Made by a program: the position numbers and the translations under genes. A stretch of 64,000 bases of DNA, taken from assembly GCF_934560975.1 (NCBI RefSeq), contig NZ_CAKTFO010000011.1:19930-83929 (forward strand), in the 5' to 3' direction. The notes beneath the pieces are model-generated. The model saw only the letters and a list, made by a program, of their open reading frames with translations. It was not told where the DNA came from and made no database searches. Positions 21,245-30,329 of the stretch are shown in pieces; the first letter of the stretch is position 1; each line of letters opens with the position of its first letter. The stretch comes from an uncultured Sphingomonas sp. Its GTDB lineage: Bacteria > Pseudomonadota > Alphaproteobacteria > Sphingomonadales > Sphingomonadaceae.

Positions 21245-21307
21245 ACGGAGCATGTTGTGCCCGCGACGGAGCACACCGCGCCCGCGAAGGAGCGCACCGC
21301 GCCCTTG
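21245..21307. repeat. Three imperfect 21-bp tandem repeats
   Basis: Units start at 21245, 21266 and 21287, each reading roughly (A)CGGAGCACACCGCGCCCGCG. They lie between the divergent chemoreceptor and yggT genes. Because the period is a multiple of three they are open in the yggT frame and could encode three 7-residue repeats, but they more likely form part of the upstream region. Confidence 0.6.
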
Positions 21308-21349
21308 GGGTGGCGCCAGATGCGTCACTTCGTTAGACATGGGCCTATC

Positions 21350-21649
21350 ATGCTTATTCCGCTTCTCCAGATCGTCGATCTGCTGCTCTCGGTGGTGATG
21401 TGGATCATCATCATCCAGGCCATTCTGTCCTGGCTGGTGGCGTTCAACGTCGTGAACACGCACAACGATTTCGTGCGCCAGGTGCTGTATGCGCTCAGTC
21501 GCATGACCGAGCCATTGTATCGGCCGATCCGGCGGATCATGCCCGATTTCGGCGCGCTCGATTTCTCGCCTTTGGTCGTGCTGCTGGTGATCCAGATCCT
21601 GCGGTCGATCGTGATCCCGGCCATTGCGCAGGCGGCCTTTACCGCATGA
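21350..21649 (+). CDS. yggT: YggT family membrane protein
   Basis: 99 residues with two hydrophobic regions, [25 protein letters not shown] and [18 protein letters not shown], flanking the conserved [15 protein letters not shown]. The YggT family is linked to osmotic tolerance and, in plants and cyanobacteria, to thylakoid or division proteins; the role here is unknown. The ATG at 21350 gives the normal N-terminus; an in-frame ATG at 21242 would add 36 residues including three 7-residue repeats. The stop overlaps folD by ATGA. Confidence 0.9.
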   Translation: MLIPLLQIVDLLLSVVMWIIIIQAILSWLVAFNVVNTHNDFVRQVLYALSRMTEPLYRPIRRIMPDFGALDFSPLVVLLVIQILRSIVIPAIAQAAFTA

Positions 21650-22536
21650 GCGCCGCGATCATCGACGGCAAGGGCTTTGCCGAAACCCTGCGCGCGCGCG
21701 TCGCGGACAAGGTCCAGGATTTCGTCGCCGACGCCGGCCGCCAGCCGGGCCTGGCGGTGGTGCTGGTAGGCGAGGATCCGGCGAGCGGCGTCTATGTCCG
21801 CTCCAAGGGCAGGGCGACCGAGGCCGCCGGCATGGCGAGCTTCACCCATCGCCTGCCCGCCGACACCAGCCAGGACATTCTGCTTTCCTTGGTGCGCCGC
21901 CTGAACGCCGATCCGATGGTGGACGGGATCCTGGTCCAGCTGCCCCTGCCGCAACAGATCGACGAGAATGCGGTTATCGCCACCATCGATCCGAACAAGG
22001 ATGTGGACGGTTTTCACCCGGTCAATGCCGGACGACTGGCATCCGGGCTGGACGGGTTCGTGCCGTGTACCCCGCTCGGCTGCGTGATGCTGCTCAAGGA
22101 CCGACTGGGCGACCTGTCCGGCAAGGATGCGGTGGTGATCGGCCGCTCCAACATCGTCGGCAAGCCGATGGCGCAATTGCTGCTGGCGGAAAGCTGCACG
22201 GTGACGATCGCCCACTCCCGCACCCGCGACCTGCCCGCTCTGGTGCGCCGCGCAGACATCGTGGTGGCGGCGGTGGGCCGGCCGGAAATGGTGAAGGCGG
22301 ACTGGATCAAGCCCGGCGCCACCGTGATCGACGTGGGCATCAACCGCGTCGATGCAGGTGACGGCAAGGGCCGGCTGGTCGGTGACGTGACGTTCGACGA
22401 AGTGGCCCGGGTGGCCGGCGGCATCACGCCGGTGCCGGGCGGGGTCGGCCCGATGACCATCGCGGTCCTGCTGCGCAACACGTTGGTGGCGGCGCACCGC
22501 AATGCCGGTATTCCGCTCGACCGCGACGCGATATGA
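21646..22536 (+). CDS. folD: Bifunctional methylene-THF dehydrogenase/methenyl-THF cyclohydrolase
   Basis: Interconverts one-carbon tetrahydrofolate species in the cytosol. In 296 residues: the catalytic Lys in YVRSKGRA near 54-61, [25 protein letters not shown], the NADP site [17 protein letters not shown] near 161-177, and [19 protein letters not shown] at the end. All are standard FolD signatures. The start overlaps the yggT stop by ATGA, so the two are co-translated. Confidence 0.96.
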   Translation: MSAAIIDGKGFAETLRARVADKVQDFVADAGRQPGLAVVLVGEDPASGVYVRSKGRATEAAGMASFTHRLPADTSQDILLSLVRRLNADPMVDGILVQLPLPQQIDENAVIATIDPNKDVDGFHPVNAGRLASGLDGFVPCTPLGCVMLLKDRLGDLSGKDAVVIGRSNIVGKPMAQLLLAESCTVTIAHSRTRDLPALVRRADIVVAAVGRPEMVKADWIKPGATVIDVGINRVDAGDGKGRLVGDVTFDEVARVAGGITPVPGGVGPMTIAVLLRNTLVAAHRNAGIPLDRDAI

Positions 22537-22569
22537 TCGCCGGGCAGCGCGGAGGCGATCGCTGAGCCG

Positions 22570-23223
22570 ATGATGGCGCTGTTCCTGTCCGCCTTCGTCA
22601 CCTTCTTCGTGGTGATCGACCCGCCCGGCTGCGCGCCGATCTTCGCCAGCCTGACCCGCGACGGCAGCGCGGCCTGGCGCCGTGCCATGGCAATCCGCTC
22701 GGTGCTGATCGCGGCGTCGATCCTGATGGTGTTCGCCTTCGTGGGTGAGCCCCTGCTTCACGCGCTCGGTATCGGCCTCGACGCCTTCCGCATCGCCGGC
22801 GGCATCATGCTGTTCCTGATCGCGCTGGAAATGGTGTTCGAGAAGCGCACCCATCGCCGCGAGGAGCGGGCGGAGGAGATCAACCGCCGCCATGCGGAGG
22901 AACATCGGGTCGAGCCGGAGGACATTTCGGTCTTCCCGATGGCGATTCCGATGATCGCCGGGCCGGGCTCCATCGCCACCGTCATGCTGATGACGGCGCA
23001 CAATGACGGCTCGAACCTGATCGTGGTGATGGCGGCGATGCTGGCGGTGCTGCTGCTCAGCCTGGCCGCCCTGCTCGCGGCGGGCGCGATCATGCGCGTG
23101 CTGGGCGACAAGTTGGAGGCGATGATCACCCGCGTGCTGGGCGTCCTGCTCGCCGCCTTGGCGGCCCAGTTCGTGATCGACGGGGTGAAGGCGAGCTTCA
23201 GTCTCGCCGGCGCCACAGCCTGA
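22570..23223 (+). CDS. MarC family membrane protein
   Basis: 217 residues with six predicted helices. MarC/NAAT features: FFVVIDPPGCAPIFASLT at 13-30 and FPMAIPMIAGPGSIATVML near 122-140. The family was once thought to transport or resist drugs, but its substrate is unknown. A charged segment of about 30 residues (KRTHRREERAEEINRRHAEE) sits between helices 3 and 4. The 3' end overlaps that of the convergent membrane protein gene by 26 bp. Confidence 0.92.
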   Translation: MMALFLSAFVTFFVVIDPPGCAPIFASLTRDGSAAWRRAMAIRSVLIAASILMVFAFVGEPLLHALGIGLDAFRIAGGIMLFLIALEMVFEKRTHRREERAEEINRRHAEEHRVEPEDISVFPMAIPMIAGPGSIATVMLMTAHNDGSNLIVVMAAMLAVLLLSLAALLAAGAIMRVLGDKLEAMITRVLGVLLAALAAQFVIDGVKASFSLAGATA

Positions 23224-24964
23224 ACGGCGACCCCTTCGGCAGCGCCACCGGCGCAAGCCATGCCGGCACCTGCCCCCTGGCGAGCTGGACGTAGAAGCCG
23301 CCGGGGGCTTCGCTGGAATAGACGGTGGATTCCGACGTGCCGGGGCAGAGCAGCAGCAACGTCGCGCCATGCCTGCGCATCACGCCATGCGCCACCTCCG
23401 GGTCGGTCGCGCGGAAGGCATGCTGCGTGTCCAGGATCGCAGCACCTGCCCGGTGGTACGGGCCGGAAATCACGCTGTGATGCGTAACCGCCATCAGTCG
23501 CGGGCCCAGGTCGTTGAAGGTCATGATGGTGGTCGCCGGCAGCGCCGCGATCGGCTTCAGCGCCGGCAGGGTCGGGCAGCGGCGGTTCGCCTGGTCCACC
23601 CGCTTGCGATAGCCCGATTTCCTTTCCGGGACATTCTTCACCACCAGCCCGGCGAAGCTGCCCGACACCAGCACGAACGCGGCCACGCTGCCGAATACGC
23701 GCACCAGCATGAAACGATTGTCCAGCGCCGCCCGCATCAGCGGCCAGCCGAGCGCGGTCGCCCCGATCACGCCCACCAGCTGCGATCCCGGCCCCGCGCG
23801 CGTCTGCCAGAACAGCAGGCAGGCGGAGAAGAGCGACAGCAACGCCACCAGCAGCCACGGCATGGCCCGCGGCGTCCCGCGCGCGCGCCAGCAGGCCCAG
23901 CCGGCCCCGATCACGCCGATGATCGACAGCGACAAGGTCGGGAAGGCGATCCGCCAGCCATGTTTGTAGAGCGGCTTGGCCTCGCGGATGTGGCTGAACC
24001 AGAGCTTGTCCAGTTCGGGCGAGATATGTTCCGGCCGGCCGAGGCATTGCGGCCAGGCCGCCGCGAAGAAGCCGCAGATCACCACCCCCGCGGCCACGGT
24101 GAGCGCGAGCCTCGCGCCGCGATTCGCCAGCGGCAGGCTGCCCAACGCCACCGACACCCCGCCCGCCAGCAGCAGGGTTGAGAGATAGACCGGCGTCAAT
24201 GCGTCGCACAGCGGCCGGGCATTGTCGAACGAGCCGAACACCACATAACCGATCGCCGCACCCGCCGCGAGCGCCAGGCCATAGCCGCGCAGCCGCACCC
24301 CCTGGCGCGCGTCCGCCACCCACCACAAGGCCTGCAAACCGCCCGCCACCGCCAGATAGGGCAGCAATTCCAGCCCGATCGTGAGGGATACTGCCGTCGC
24401 CAGTCCCGCGGTGATGCCGCCGCGCACCGCCCGGCTGTCGGCCATGCCGGCGATCGTCACCATCAGCGTCGCGAGTTGCCAGCCATGGTGGTCGATCCGC
24501 AGCGGCATGAACATGAACATCGTGGTCGGCGCGCACAGCAGGATGGCGGGCGCGAGCAGAAAGGCCCAGCGATCGACCAGCCGCCGTGCGGCCAGCATGG
24601 TGGCGTACAGGGCAGTGCCGAAGGCGAGCAGCGGCGCGATCGCGCAGGCCCAGCGCGCCGCCTCCATCCCGCCCACGATCGGCCGCAGCAGCAGGATCAG
24701 GCCGGCGATCGGCAGGTCGACCAGCCGCGACCAGTGGATGGACACACCCTCCGGCGGGTTCATCCGGTATTGGCGCAGATCGTACCAGCCCTGCCCGTCC
24801 AGCAATGCGCGCACCTGGGCGAAGCGCATATTGTCGTCCGTGTCCGGCAGCGCGAACCAGTGGATCGCGCCCCAGCGATACCACAGCAGATAGGCCGCGC
24901 CTGCCGCCCAGAAGAGCAGAAACCACCGCCGCCAATGCCGATCGTCGCGAACCCAGTCTATCAC
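23198..24964 (-). CDS. GT-C-like polytopic membrane protein (putative glycosyltransferase)
   Basis: 588 residues with about 11-13 hydrophobic helices and a soluble C-terminal part of about 140 residues. After the first helix there is a periplasmic-loop motif PDTDDNMRFAQVRALL at 40-55, and RMNPPEGVSIHWSRL at 67-81, which looks like the acidic metal/substrate site of GT-C transferases such as oligosaccharyltransferases. Similar sphingomonad proteins are sometimes labelled AcrB/AcrD/AcrF, which the sequence does not support. It diverges from gtrA-GT2-methyltransferase, suggesting a shared surface-glycan role. Substrate unknown. Confidence 0.8.
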   Translation of the reverse strand: MIDWVRDDRHWRRWFLLFWAAGAAYLLWYRWGAIHWFALPDTDDNMRFAQVRALLDGQGWYDLRQYRMNPPEGVSIHWSRLVDLPIAGLILLLRPIVGGMEAARWACAIAPLLAFGTALYATMLAARRLVDRWAFLLAPAILLCAPTTMFMFMPLRIDHHGWQLATLMVTIAGMADSRAVRGGITAGLATAVSLTIGLELLPYLAVAGGLQALWWVADARQGVRLRGYGLALAAGAAIGYVVFGSFDNARPLCDALTPVYLSTLLLAGGVSVALGSLPLANRGARLALTVAAGVVICGFFAAAWPQCLGRPEHISPELDKLWFSHIREAKPLYKHGWRIAFPTLSLSIIGVIGAGWACWRARGTPRAMPWLLVALLSLFSACLLFWQTRAGPGSQLVGVIGATALGWPLMRAALDNRFMLVRVFGSVAAFVLVSGSFAGLVVKNVPERKSGYRKRVDQANRRCPTLPALKPIAALPATTIMTFNDLGPRLMAVTHHSVISGPYHRAGAAILDTQHAFRATDPEVAHGVMRRHGATLLLLCPGTSESTVYSSEAPGGFYVQLARGQVPAWLAPVALPKGSPFRLWRRRD

Positions 24965-25029
24965 CGCTCTTCCCTCATGTGCCTGCGCGCTCTAGGCGGC
25001 AGTGGGGAAAGAGCAAGGGTGGCAACGGC

Positions 25030-25419
25030 GTGGTGGTGAAGCGGGAGACCTTCTGGCAGCTGGTTCGGTATGGGGTGAACGGCCTGTTGGTCACCGCCCT
25101 GTATTCGGCCGTCTACCTGGTTCTGAATCGGACGGCGGGCATCCATCCGCAGCTGGCCAACCTGGCCGGCTATCTGGTGGCGGTCGGCACAGGCTATATC
25201 CTGCACAGCAAGGTCACGTTCCGCGACCATGGCTCGCGCGATCGCGGCACTCAGGTACGCTTCGTGGTTGCCTCGCTGGTCAGCTATGCCTTCAACGCAT
25301 TGTGGACTTGGATCTGCACGGATGTGCTGCGCTGGCCCAGCTGGACGCCGGTGGTGCCGATCTCCACCCTGACGCCTATCCTGCTATTCGCGATCAATCG
25401 GCTGTGGGTGTTCCGGTGA
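25030..25419 (+). CDS. GtrA family membrane protein
   Basis: 129 residues with four helices, including NGLLVTALYSAVYLVLN, AGYLVAVGTGYILHSKVTF and LTPILLFAINRLWVF. The KVTFRD and NRLWVF motifs are typical. GtrA-type proteins are thought to flip polyprenyl-phosphate-linked sugars to the periplasm. The start is a GTG (three GTGs follow one another; the first is used because AAGG lies upstream). Its stop is embedded in the GTG start of the glycosyltransferase gene (GTGA), so the pair is co-translated. Confidence 0.88.
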   Translation: MVVKRETFWQLVRYGVNGLLVTALYSAVYLVLNRTAGIHPQLANLAGYLVAVGTGYILHSKVTFRDHGSRDRGTQVRFVVASLVSYAFNALWTWICTDVLRWPSWTPVVPISTLTPILLFAINRLWVFR

Positions 25420-26438
25420 CGCTTGCCACCCTGCCCCGAACCGCGCCACAACCGCCGGCCATGGCTGCTCCCGCCGACCATCCGCTGATCTCCGTCATCG
25501 TGCCCGTGAAGGACGAAGAGGAAGCGATCGCCCCCTTTGTCGCGCGCATGACGGTGGTGCTGGACGCACTGCGCGACACGGACGGCAGTTCCGTGGCGTG
25601 GGAAATCCTGTTCGTCGACGACGGCAGCAGCGACGCTACCCTGCCGGCGATCATGGCCGCCAACCTGCGCGATCCGCGCATCATCGCCGTGTCGCTGTCG
25701 CGCAATTTCGGCAAGGAAGCGGCCCTGTCCGCCGGCCTGGACAATGTGCGCGGCGCGACGGTGGTGCCGATCGACGTCGACATGCAGGATCCGCCCGAGG
25801 TGATCGGCGCCATGCTCGACCAATGGCGCCAGGGCTACGAGGTCGTCTACGGCGTGCGCCGCAACCGCAGCACCGATTCGCTGCCCAAGCGCCTGACCGC
25901 CGACCTGTATTACCGCGCGCACAACTGGATGAGCGAGGACAAGATCCCCGAACATGCCGGCGACTTCCGCCTGCTCGACCGGCGGGTGGTGGAGGTGATC
26001 CGGGCGATGCCGGAACGCAACCGCTTCATGAAGGGGCTGTTCGCCTGGGGCGGCTTTCGCCAGACGGCGGTGGAATATGACCGGGCCGAGCGCACCGTCG
26101 GTGGCACCAAGTTCAACTATATCAAGCTGTGGAAGCTGGCGATCGACGGGCTGACGTCCGCCTCCACCGCCCCCTTGCGCATCTGGTCCTATATCGGCTT
26201 CGGCATCGCCGCCTTGGCGATGGTCTATGCCCTGTTCCTGATCGCGCGCACCATCCTCTACGGGGTGGATGTCGCGGGCTATGCCTCCATGATGGTGGCG
26301 GTGCTGTTCCTGGGCGGCGTGCAGTTGCTGTCGCTCGGCATCCTCGGCGAATATGTCGGCCGCATCCTGATCGAAGCCAAGGGCCGGCCGATCTACGTGA
26401 TTCGCGAGCGGATCGGGCAAGCGGGCGAGCGCGACTGA
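25416..26438 (+). CDS. Family 2 glycosyltransferase (polyprenyl-phosphate sugar synthase type)
   Basis: 340 residues from a GTG that overlaps the gtrA stop; ATG at 25461 is an alternative. The GT-A domain shows ISVIVPVKDEEEAI, FVDDGSSDAT, SLSRNFGKEAALSAG and IDVDMQDPPEVI (the DxD region), then AGDFRLLDRRVV, followed by two C-terminal membrane helices. This is the GtrB/DPM1-like class that loads a sugar from a nucleotide donor on a polyprenyl phosphate. With GtrA directly upstream and GT-C-like proteins on both sides, a complete make-flip-transfer route is plausible. Confidence 0.92.
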   Translation: MTLATLPRTAPQPPAMAAPADHPLISVIVPVKDEEEAIAPFVARMTVVLDALRDTDGSSVAWEILFVDDGSSDATLPAIMAANLRDPRIIAVSLSRNFGKEAALSAGLDNVRGATVVPIDVDMQDPPEVIGAMLDQWRQGYEVVYGVRRNRSTDSLPKRLTADLYYRAHNWMSEDKIPEHAGDFRLLDRRVVEVIRAMPERNRFMKGLFAWGGFRQTAVEYDRAERTVGGTKFNYIKLWKLAIDGLTSASTAPLRIWSYIGFGIAALAMVYALFLIARTILYGVDVAGYASMMVAVLFLGGVQLLSLGILGEYVGRILIEAKGRPIYVIRERIGQAGERD

Positions 26439-27166
26439 TGGAGCGCCACGTCTACGACCGCATGGCCCAGATCGACCGCGACCATTGGTGGTTCGTCGGC
26501 CGCCGCAGTATCCTGACCGCGCTGATCGAACGGTTCCGGCCGCGCCCCACGCCGCTCCGCATCCTGGAAGTCGGCTGCGGCACCGGCTCCAACATCGCCA
26601 TGCTGCAGGGTTTCGGCCAGGTGGACGCGATCGAGCCCGACGACGATGCGCGCGCCTTTGCCGCCAGACGCACGGGTCTCGCCATCAAGGGCGGCTACCT
26701 GCCCGACGTGCCGCTGCAGGACGGCGCCTACGACCTGATCGTGCTGCTGGACGTGTTGGAACATATTCCGGACGATCATGGCGCGCTCGCCGCCTTGCGT
26801 TCCAAGCTGGCGCCGGGCGGGCGGCTGCTGCTGGCGGTGCCGGCGATGCCGTCCTTGTGGAGCGGGCATGACGTCGCCCACCATCACCAGCGCCGCTATA
26901 CTCGCAGGACGCTGGAGGCGGTGGTGACCGCGGCCGGCTTTCGGGTGATCCACCACACCGCGTTCAACACCCTGCTGCTGCCGGCCATCGTCGGGGTGCG
27001 GCTGGTCAACAAGCTGCTGCGTCGCGAGGGCGGGGACGAGGATGCGCTGCCGGCGGCGCCGGTCAATGCGGTGTTGAGCCGCCTGTTCGGGTGGGAACGC
27101 TACGCCGCCGTGCGGGGCCTGCTGCCGGTCGGCGTGTCGCTCGGCCTGGTCGCCGAATTGGCCTGA
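26438..27166 (+). CDS. Class I SAM-dependent methyltransferase
   Basis: 242 residues. ILEVGCGTGSNIAML near 44-58 is the SAM-binding motif I, followed by VDAIEPDDDARAFAARR, YDLIVLLDVLEHIPDD and APGGRLLLAVPAMPSLWS. The N-terminal MERHVYDRMAQIDRDHWWFVGRR is common in methyltransferases near surface-glycan genes. The start overlaps the glycosyltransferase stop (TGATG). A sugar or lipid-linked intermediate is the likely target by context only. Its 3' end overlaps the convergent GT-C-like gene by 67 bp. Confidence 0.9.
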   Translation: MERHVYDRMAQIDRDHWWFVGRRSILTALIERFRPRPTPLRILEVGCGTGSNIAMLQGFGQVDAIEPDDDARAFAARRTGLAIKGGYLPDVPLQDGAYDLIVLLDVLEHIPDDHGALAALRSKLAPGGRLLLAVPAMPSLWSGHDVAHHHQRRYTRRTLEAVVTAAGFRVIHHTAFNTLLLPAIVGVRLVNKLLRREGGDEDALPAAPVNAVLSRLFGWERYAAVRGLLPVGVSLGLVAELA

Positions 27167-28707
27167 GGCGGGATTACGCGGTAGAGGATGCCGCGCCCCT
27201 CCCCGGTCCAGATCGGCACCAGCCCAGGAAAGCTGTTCCACCGCGCGCGCGGCCAGTTCACCACCCAGGCATAGTCGAAGGCGTCGCGCGGCAGGGTGTT
27301 CAGCGCGTCGGGATAGCGTTTAGCATGCCGTTGCCGGCATCCGGCCGGACGCAGAATCTCGGTCGGGTCCTCGGCAAAGCCCTTGGCCGGCGCATATTTG
27401 ATCCGCACCAGCTGCGCGCCGGGATCGGTCCACTGGCCGTTGACGAAGGCCCCGCGCCGGACGATCGCCATCGCGCCGAGATGGTCCATCCGGCTGGTCA
27501 CCCAATAGGCCGTACAGCGTAGCGCCACCTGCACGAACACGCGGCTGCCGGGGCGGACATGGTCCAGGGCCTGCAATTGCTGCTCGTTGGCATGGCTCTG
27601 CGCGGCAAAGCTCCTGGTCAGCAGCGCGATCCGCCCGACGAAGATGGCGGTGGCGATCCCCGCCACGATCGCCGCCTCGCGCCGAGACCCGCTCTTCAGC
27701 GCCAGCGCCGCAAGCGCCACCACGAACAGATAGGGCGCCAGCCGCATGTCGGCGTAAGCCGATCCGAACAACATGCGCGGCAGCAGGATATAGGCCGTGA
27801 TCAGCATCACCGTGGCGATGCCGAGCGTGCGGTTCATGCGCAGCCACAGGCCGAACAGGCCAAAGACGATGACGCAGAACAGCAGGTAGACCGTCCCCAG
27901 GTCGACCGTCATCCATGTGTTGCGCAGCGCCGAAAGCGCATAGACATATTTGGCGTGCCAATCGAACCAGCCGGTATTCGCCCCCCGGGCGTCACCGGTG
28001 CGCCACAGCACCATGAGCAGCACCGGCGGCGCCAACGCCAGGCAGGCGAGGCCGCCATGCCAGATGCTCTGCGCGATGGTGCGGCCGCTGTCGCGCATCC
28101 GCACCGTTTCCGCCGCGAATGCCAGCAGCGACAGCACCGCCCAGCCGAAGATGTGGGCGACCGTCAGCAGCAGGCCGATCGGCACGAACAGGGCGATGCG
28201 CAGCCGCCACCGCCCCTGCCGCCCCAGCCTGAGCCACAGGGCAAAGGCGTTCAGCGCCAGCGCCATGGACAACAAGAAGTTCACGAATCCCCAGATGAAA
28301 GGGAAACTGTAGGCGAGCGACAGCGCCAGGATCGTCGTCGGCGGCACGCGCCCATGCGCCTCATGCGCGATCCACAGGATGCCGCTGGCCGTCAGTGCGG
28401 CGATGCCGATCACGATCAGCTTCACCGCAAGCTCCAGCCCGAACAGCGGCGCCAGCGGGATCACCAGCAGGTCGACGCCGAGATTCGCGATAAAGCCCCA
28501 TTCGAAGCTGAAATAATCGCGCCGCAGCGGATCGGACCCGTCCGCCAGCATGATCCGGTATCGCCCCATATGTTCGGGCAGGTCGGTCAGCGGCGGCACG
28601 GTGGGCAGGATCAGCGGGATGATCGCGATCACCACCAGCAGGGCCAGGAACCAGCGGCTGTTCCACCATCCTGCGGGGGTTTCGATAATAGGCGCGGAGC
28701 GGAACAT
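27100..28707 (-). CDS. Polytopic membrane protein, GT-C-like
   Basis: 535 residues with about 10-11 helices and a soluble C-terminal region with two cysteines. The first periplasmic loop reads VPPLTDLPEHMGRYRIML at about 37-54, with an acidic residue placed as in GT-C transferases, and ends FSFEWGFIANLGVDLL. No nearer family is recognised. It diverges from the next GT-C gene, 59 bases apart, and its coding end runs 67 bp into the methyltransferase gene on the other strand. Confidence 0.75.
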   Translation of the reverse strand: MFRSAPIIETPAGWWNSRWFLALLVVIAIIPLILPTVPPLTDLPEHMGRYRIMLADGSDPLRRDYFSFEWGFIANLGVDLLVIPLAPLFGLELAVKLIVIGIAALTASGILWIAHEAHGRVPPTTILALSLAYSFPFIWGFVNFLLSMALALNAFALWLRLGRQGRWRLRIALFVPIGLLLTVAHIFGWAVLSLLAFAAETVRMRDSGRTIAQSIWHGGLACLALAPPVLLMVLWRTGDARGANTGWFDWHAKYVYALSALRNTWMTVDLGTVYLLFCVIVFGLFGLWLRMNRTLGIATVMLITAYILLPRMLFGSAYADMRLAPYLFVVALAALALKSGSRREAAIVAGIATAIFVGRIALLTRSFAAQSHANEQQLQALDHVRPGSRVFVQVALRCTAYWVTSRMDHLGAMAIVRRGAFVNGQWTDPGAQLVRIKYAPAKGFAEDPTEILRPAGCRQRHAKRYPDALNTLPRDAFDYAWVVNWPRARWNSFPGLVPIWTGEGRGILYRVIPPQANSATRPSDTPTGSRPRTAA

Positions 28708-28766
28708 TCCCCGCCCTTATGGCGCAGCCACGCCCCGCGACAAGGGGGCGCGCGCAGGCTAAGGCC

Positions 28767-30329
28767 ATGGACATGCGCCGCCGCCTGCCTGTTCTGCTGC
28801 TTGTCACCGGGATCCTGGTCGCCGCGCTGGGCCTGCGCCTGTGGAAGATCGGCGGCGAACCGCTGTGGCTGGACGAGGCGTACAGCGCCTATGCGGCCGA
28901 GCACGGCTTCGCCTTTCTGTGGCAGATGGTGCCCCGCTACGAAACGCATCCGCCGGTCTATTACTCGCTGGTGCGGATCTGGACCTTGCCGTTCGGCAAC
29001 GGGCTGGTCGCCTTGCGGATGCTGGGGATCGTCGCCGGGCTCGCCACCTTGCCGGTACTCGCCTGGGGCGCGCACGAAGCTGCCCGGCTCCTCCGATGGG
29101 ATGCGGTCCGGGCGCGTTGGCTGGCGCTGGCCGCCTTCGGCCTGGGCAGCGTGTCGATCGCCATGGTGGAGATGGCGCGGCAGGTGCGGCCCTATCCGGT
29201 GATGATCCTGACCTATGCCGCGGCGACGGCGCTGCTGATCCGCCTCGCCAGGCGGCGGGCGGCGGGGCTGCCGATCGGCGGCCGGGGTCTCGTCGCCTAT
29301 CTGCTGCTGGTGGAATCGATGTTGTGGCTCCACAATCTGGACCCGCTTTACGCGGTTGCGCTCACCCTCGCGCTGGCGATCGGGATACTGCATCCGGGCC
29401 TGTCCCGCCGCGACTGGGCCTGGCTACTGATCGGGCACGTCGCCGTGGCACTGGCTTACCTGCCGGGACTGCTGATCCTGGCGGGACAGGCGCCGACCTG
29501 GATCGGAACCACATGGCTGCGTTTCGGCTTCACGCCGACCTTCTTCGCCCGCGTGGCGACGCTCTACGCGGCGCAGGGCTGGCCGGTGCTGCCCGCCGCG
29601 TTGCTGGCCGGTATGGCGGTCGCGGTGCTGGCGCGCCAAGGCGACGGCAAGCGGCTGGCCGCCATGCTGCTGGTGCTGGCGCTGCTGCCGCTGGCTTCGG
29701 CGATCGGCATTTCGGTGTGGATCACACCGGTATTCATCACCCGCACCATGACGCCGGTGGCGGCGCCCGCCATGCTGCTGCTCGCGATCGGCGCGGTGGG
29801 GTGGAGCGGCGGCTGGTTACGGATCGGCATCGCCGCGGCGGTGATGCTGGGCGGGGCCATGTTCGGCGCGGGGATGCAGGTGCGGCAGGCCGGCCCGATG
29901 GAGAATTGGTACGGCACGATCGCCTGGCTGCAGCGCTACATCCGCCCGGGCGACGTGATCTTCGCCTATCCCAATGAAGGCGCGTTGCCGCTGGCCTTTG
30001 CCCTGCGCGACAAGGGGCTGGCCTATCCCATCCGCCCCATACCCGGTCCGGTGCCTAGCTTCGCCGGCCCCGGCGCGTATTACCCGACCGGCAGCCGGGG
30101 CGTGGTGTCGCTCTCGCCCGCCCGGCTGCACGCCATTGCGCAAGCGCCGGACACGCGCGCCGTTCCCACCATCTGGCTGCTGCGGCTGGGCGCGTCGGGC
30201 TATGATCCCGGCGACGTCTTCTTCAACGAACTCCACCGCGGACGTTATGTGGTCCGCTGGTGGAAGTCCGACGCGATCGACCTGGTCGGGCTCAGACGGC
30301 GGCCAGCGCCTGCTCGAAATCGGCGATAA
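28767..30329 (+). CDS. GT-C glycosyltransferase family membrane protein (ArnT/PMT-like)
   Basis: 520 residues, about 10-12 helices. The loop after helix 1 has LWLDEAYSAYAAEHGF at 34-49 and ETHPPVYYSLVRIW at 59-72; the DE pair and HPP(V/L)YY are hallmarks of the ArnT/PMT group, which transfers sugars from polyprenyl phosphates to lipid A, protein or glycan in the periplasm. ATG at 28767 (MDMRRRLPV) was preferred over 28719, which would leave only 11 bases to the divergent gene. The acceptor is unknown. The 3' end overlaps the PLP-enzyme gene by 38 bp. Confidence 0.87.
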   Translation: MDMRRRLPVLLLVTGILVAALGLRLWKIGGEPLWLDEAYSAYAAEHGFAFLWQMVPRYETHPPVYYSLVRIWTLPFGNGLVALRMLGIVAGLATLPVLAWGAHEAARLLRWDAVRARWLALAAFGLGSVSIAMVEMARQVRPYPVMILTYAAATALLIRLARRRAAGLPIGGRGLVAYLLLVESMLWLHNLDPLYAVALTLALAIGILHPGLSRRDWAWLLIGHVAVALAYLPGLLILAGQAPTWIGTTWLRFGFTPTFFARVATLYAAQGWPVLPAALLAGMAVAVLARQGDGKRLAAMLLVLALLPLASAIGISVWITPVFITRTMTPVAAPAMLLLAIGAVGWSGGWLRIGIAAAVMLGGAMFGAGMQVRQAGPMENWYGTIAWLQRYIRPGDVIFAYPNEGALPLAFALRDKGLAYPIRPIPGPVPSFAGPGAYYPTGSRGVVSLSPARLHAIAQAPDTRAVPTIWLLRLGASGYDPGDVFFNELHRGRYVVRWWKSDAIDLVGLRRRPAPARNRR

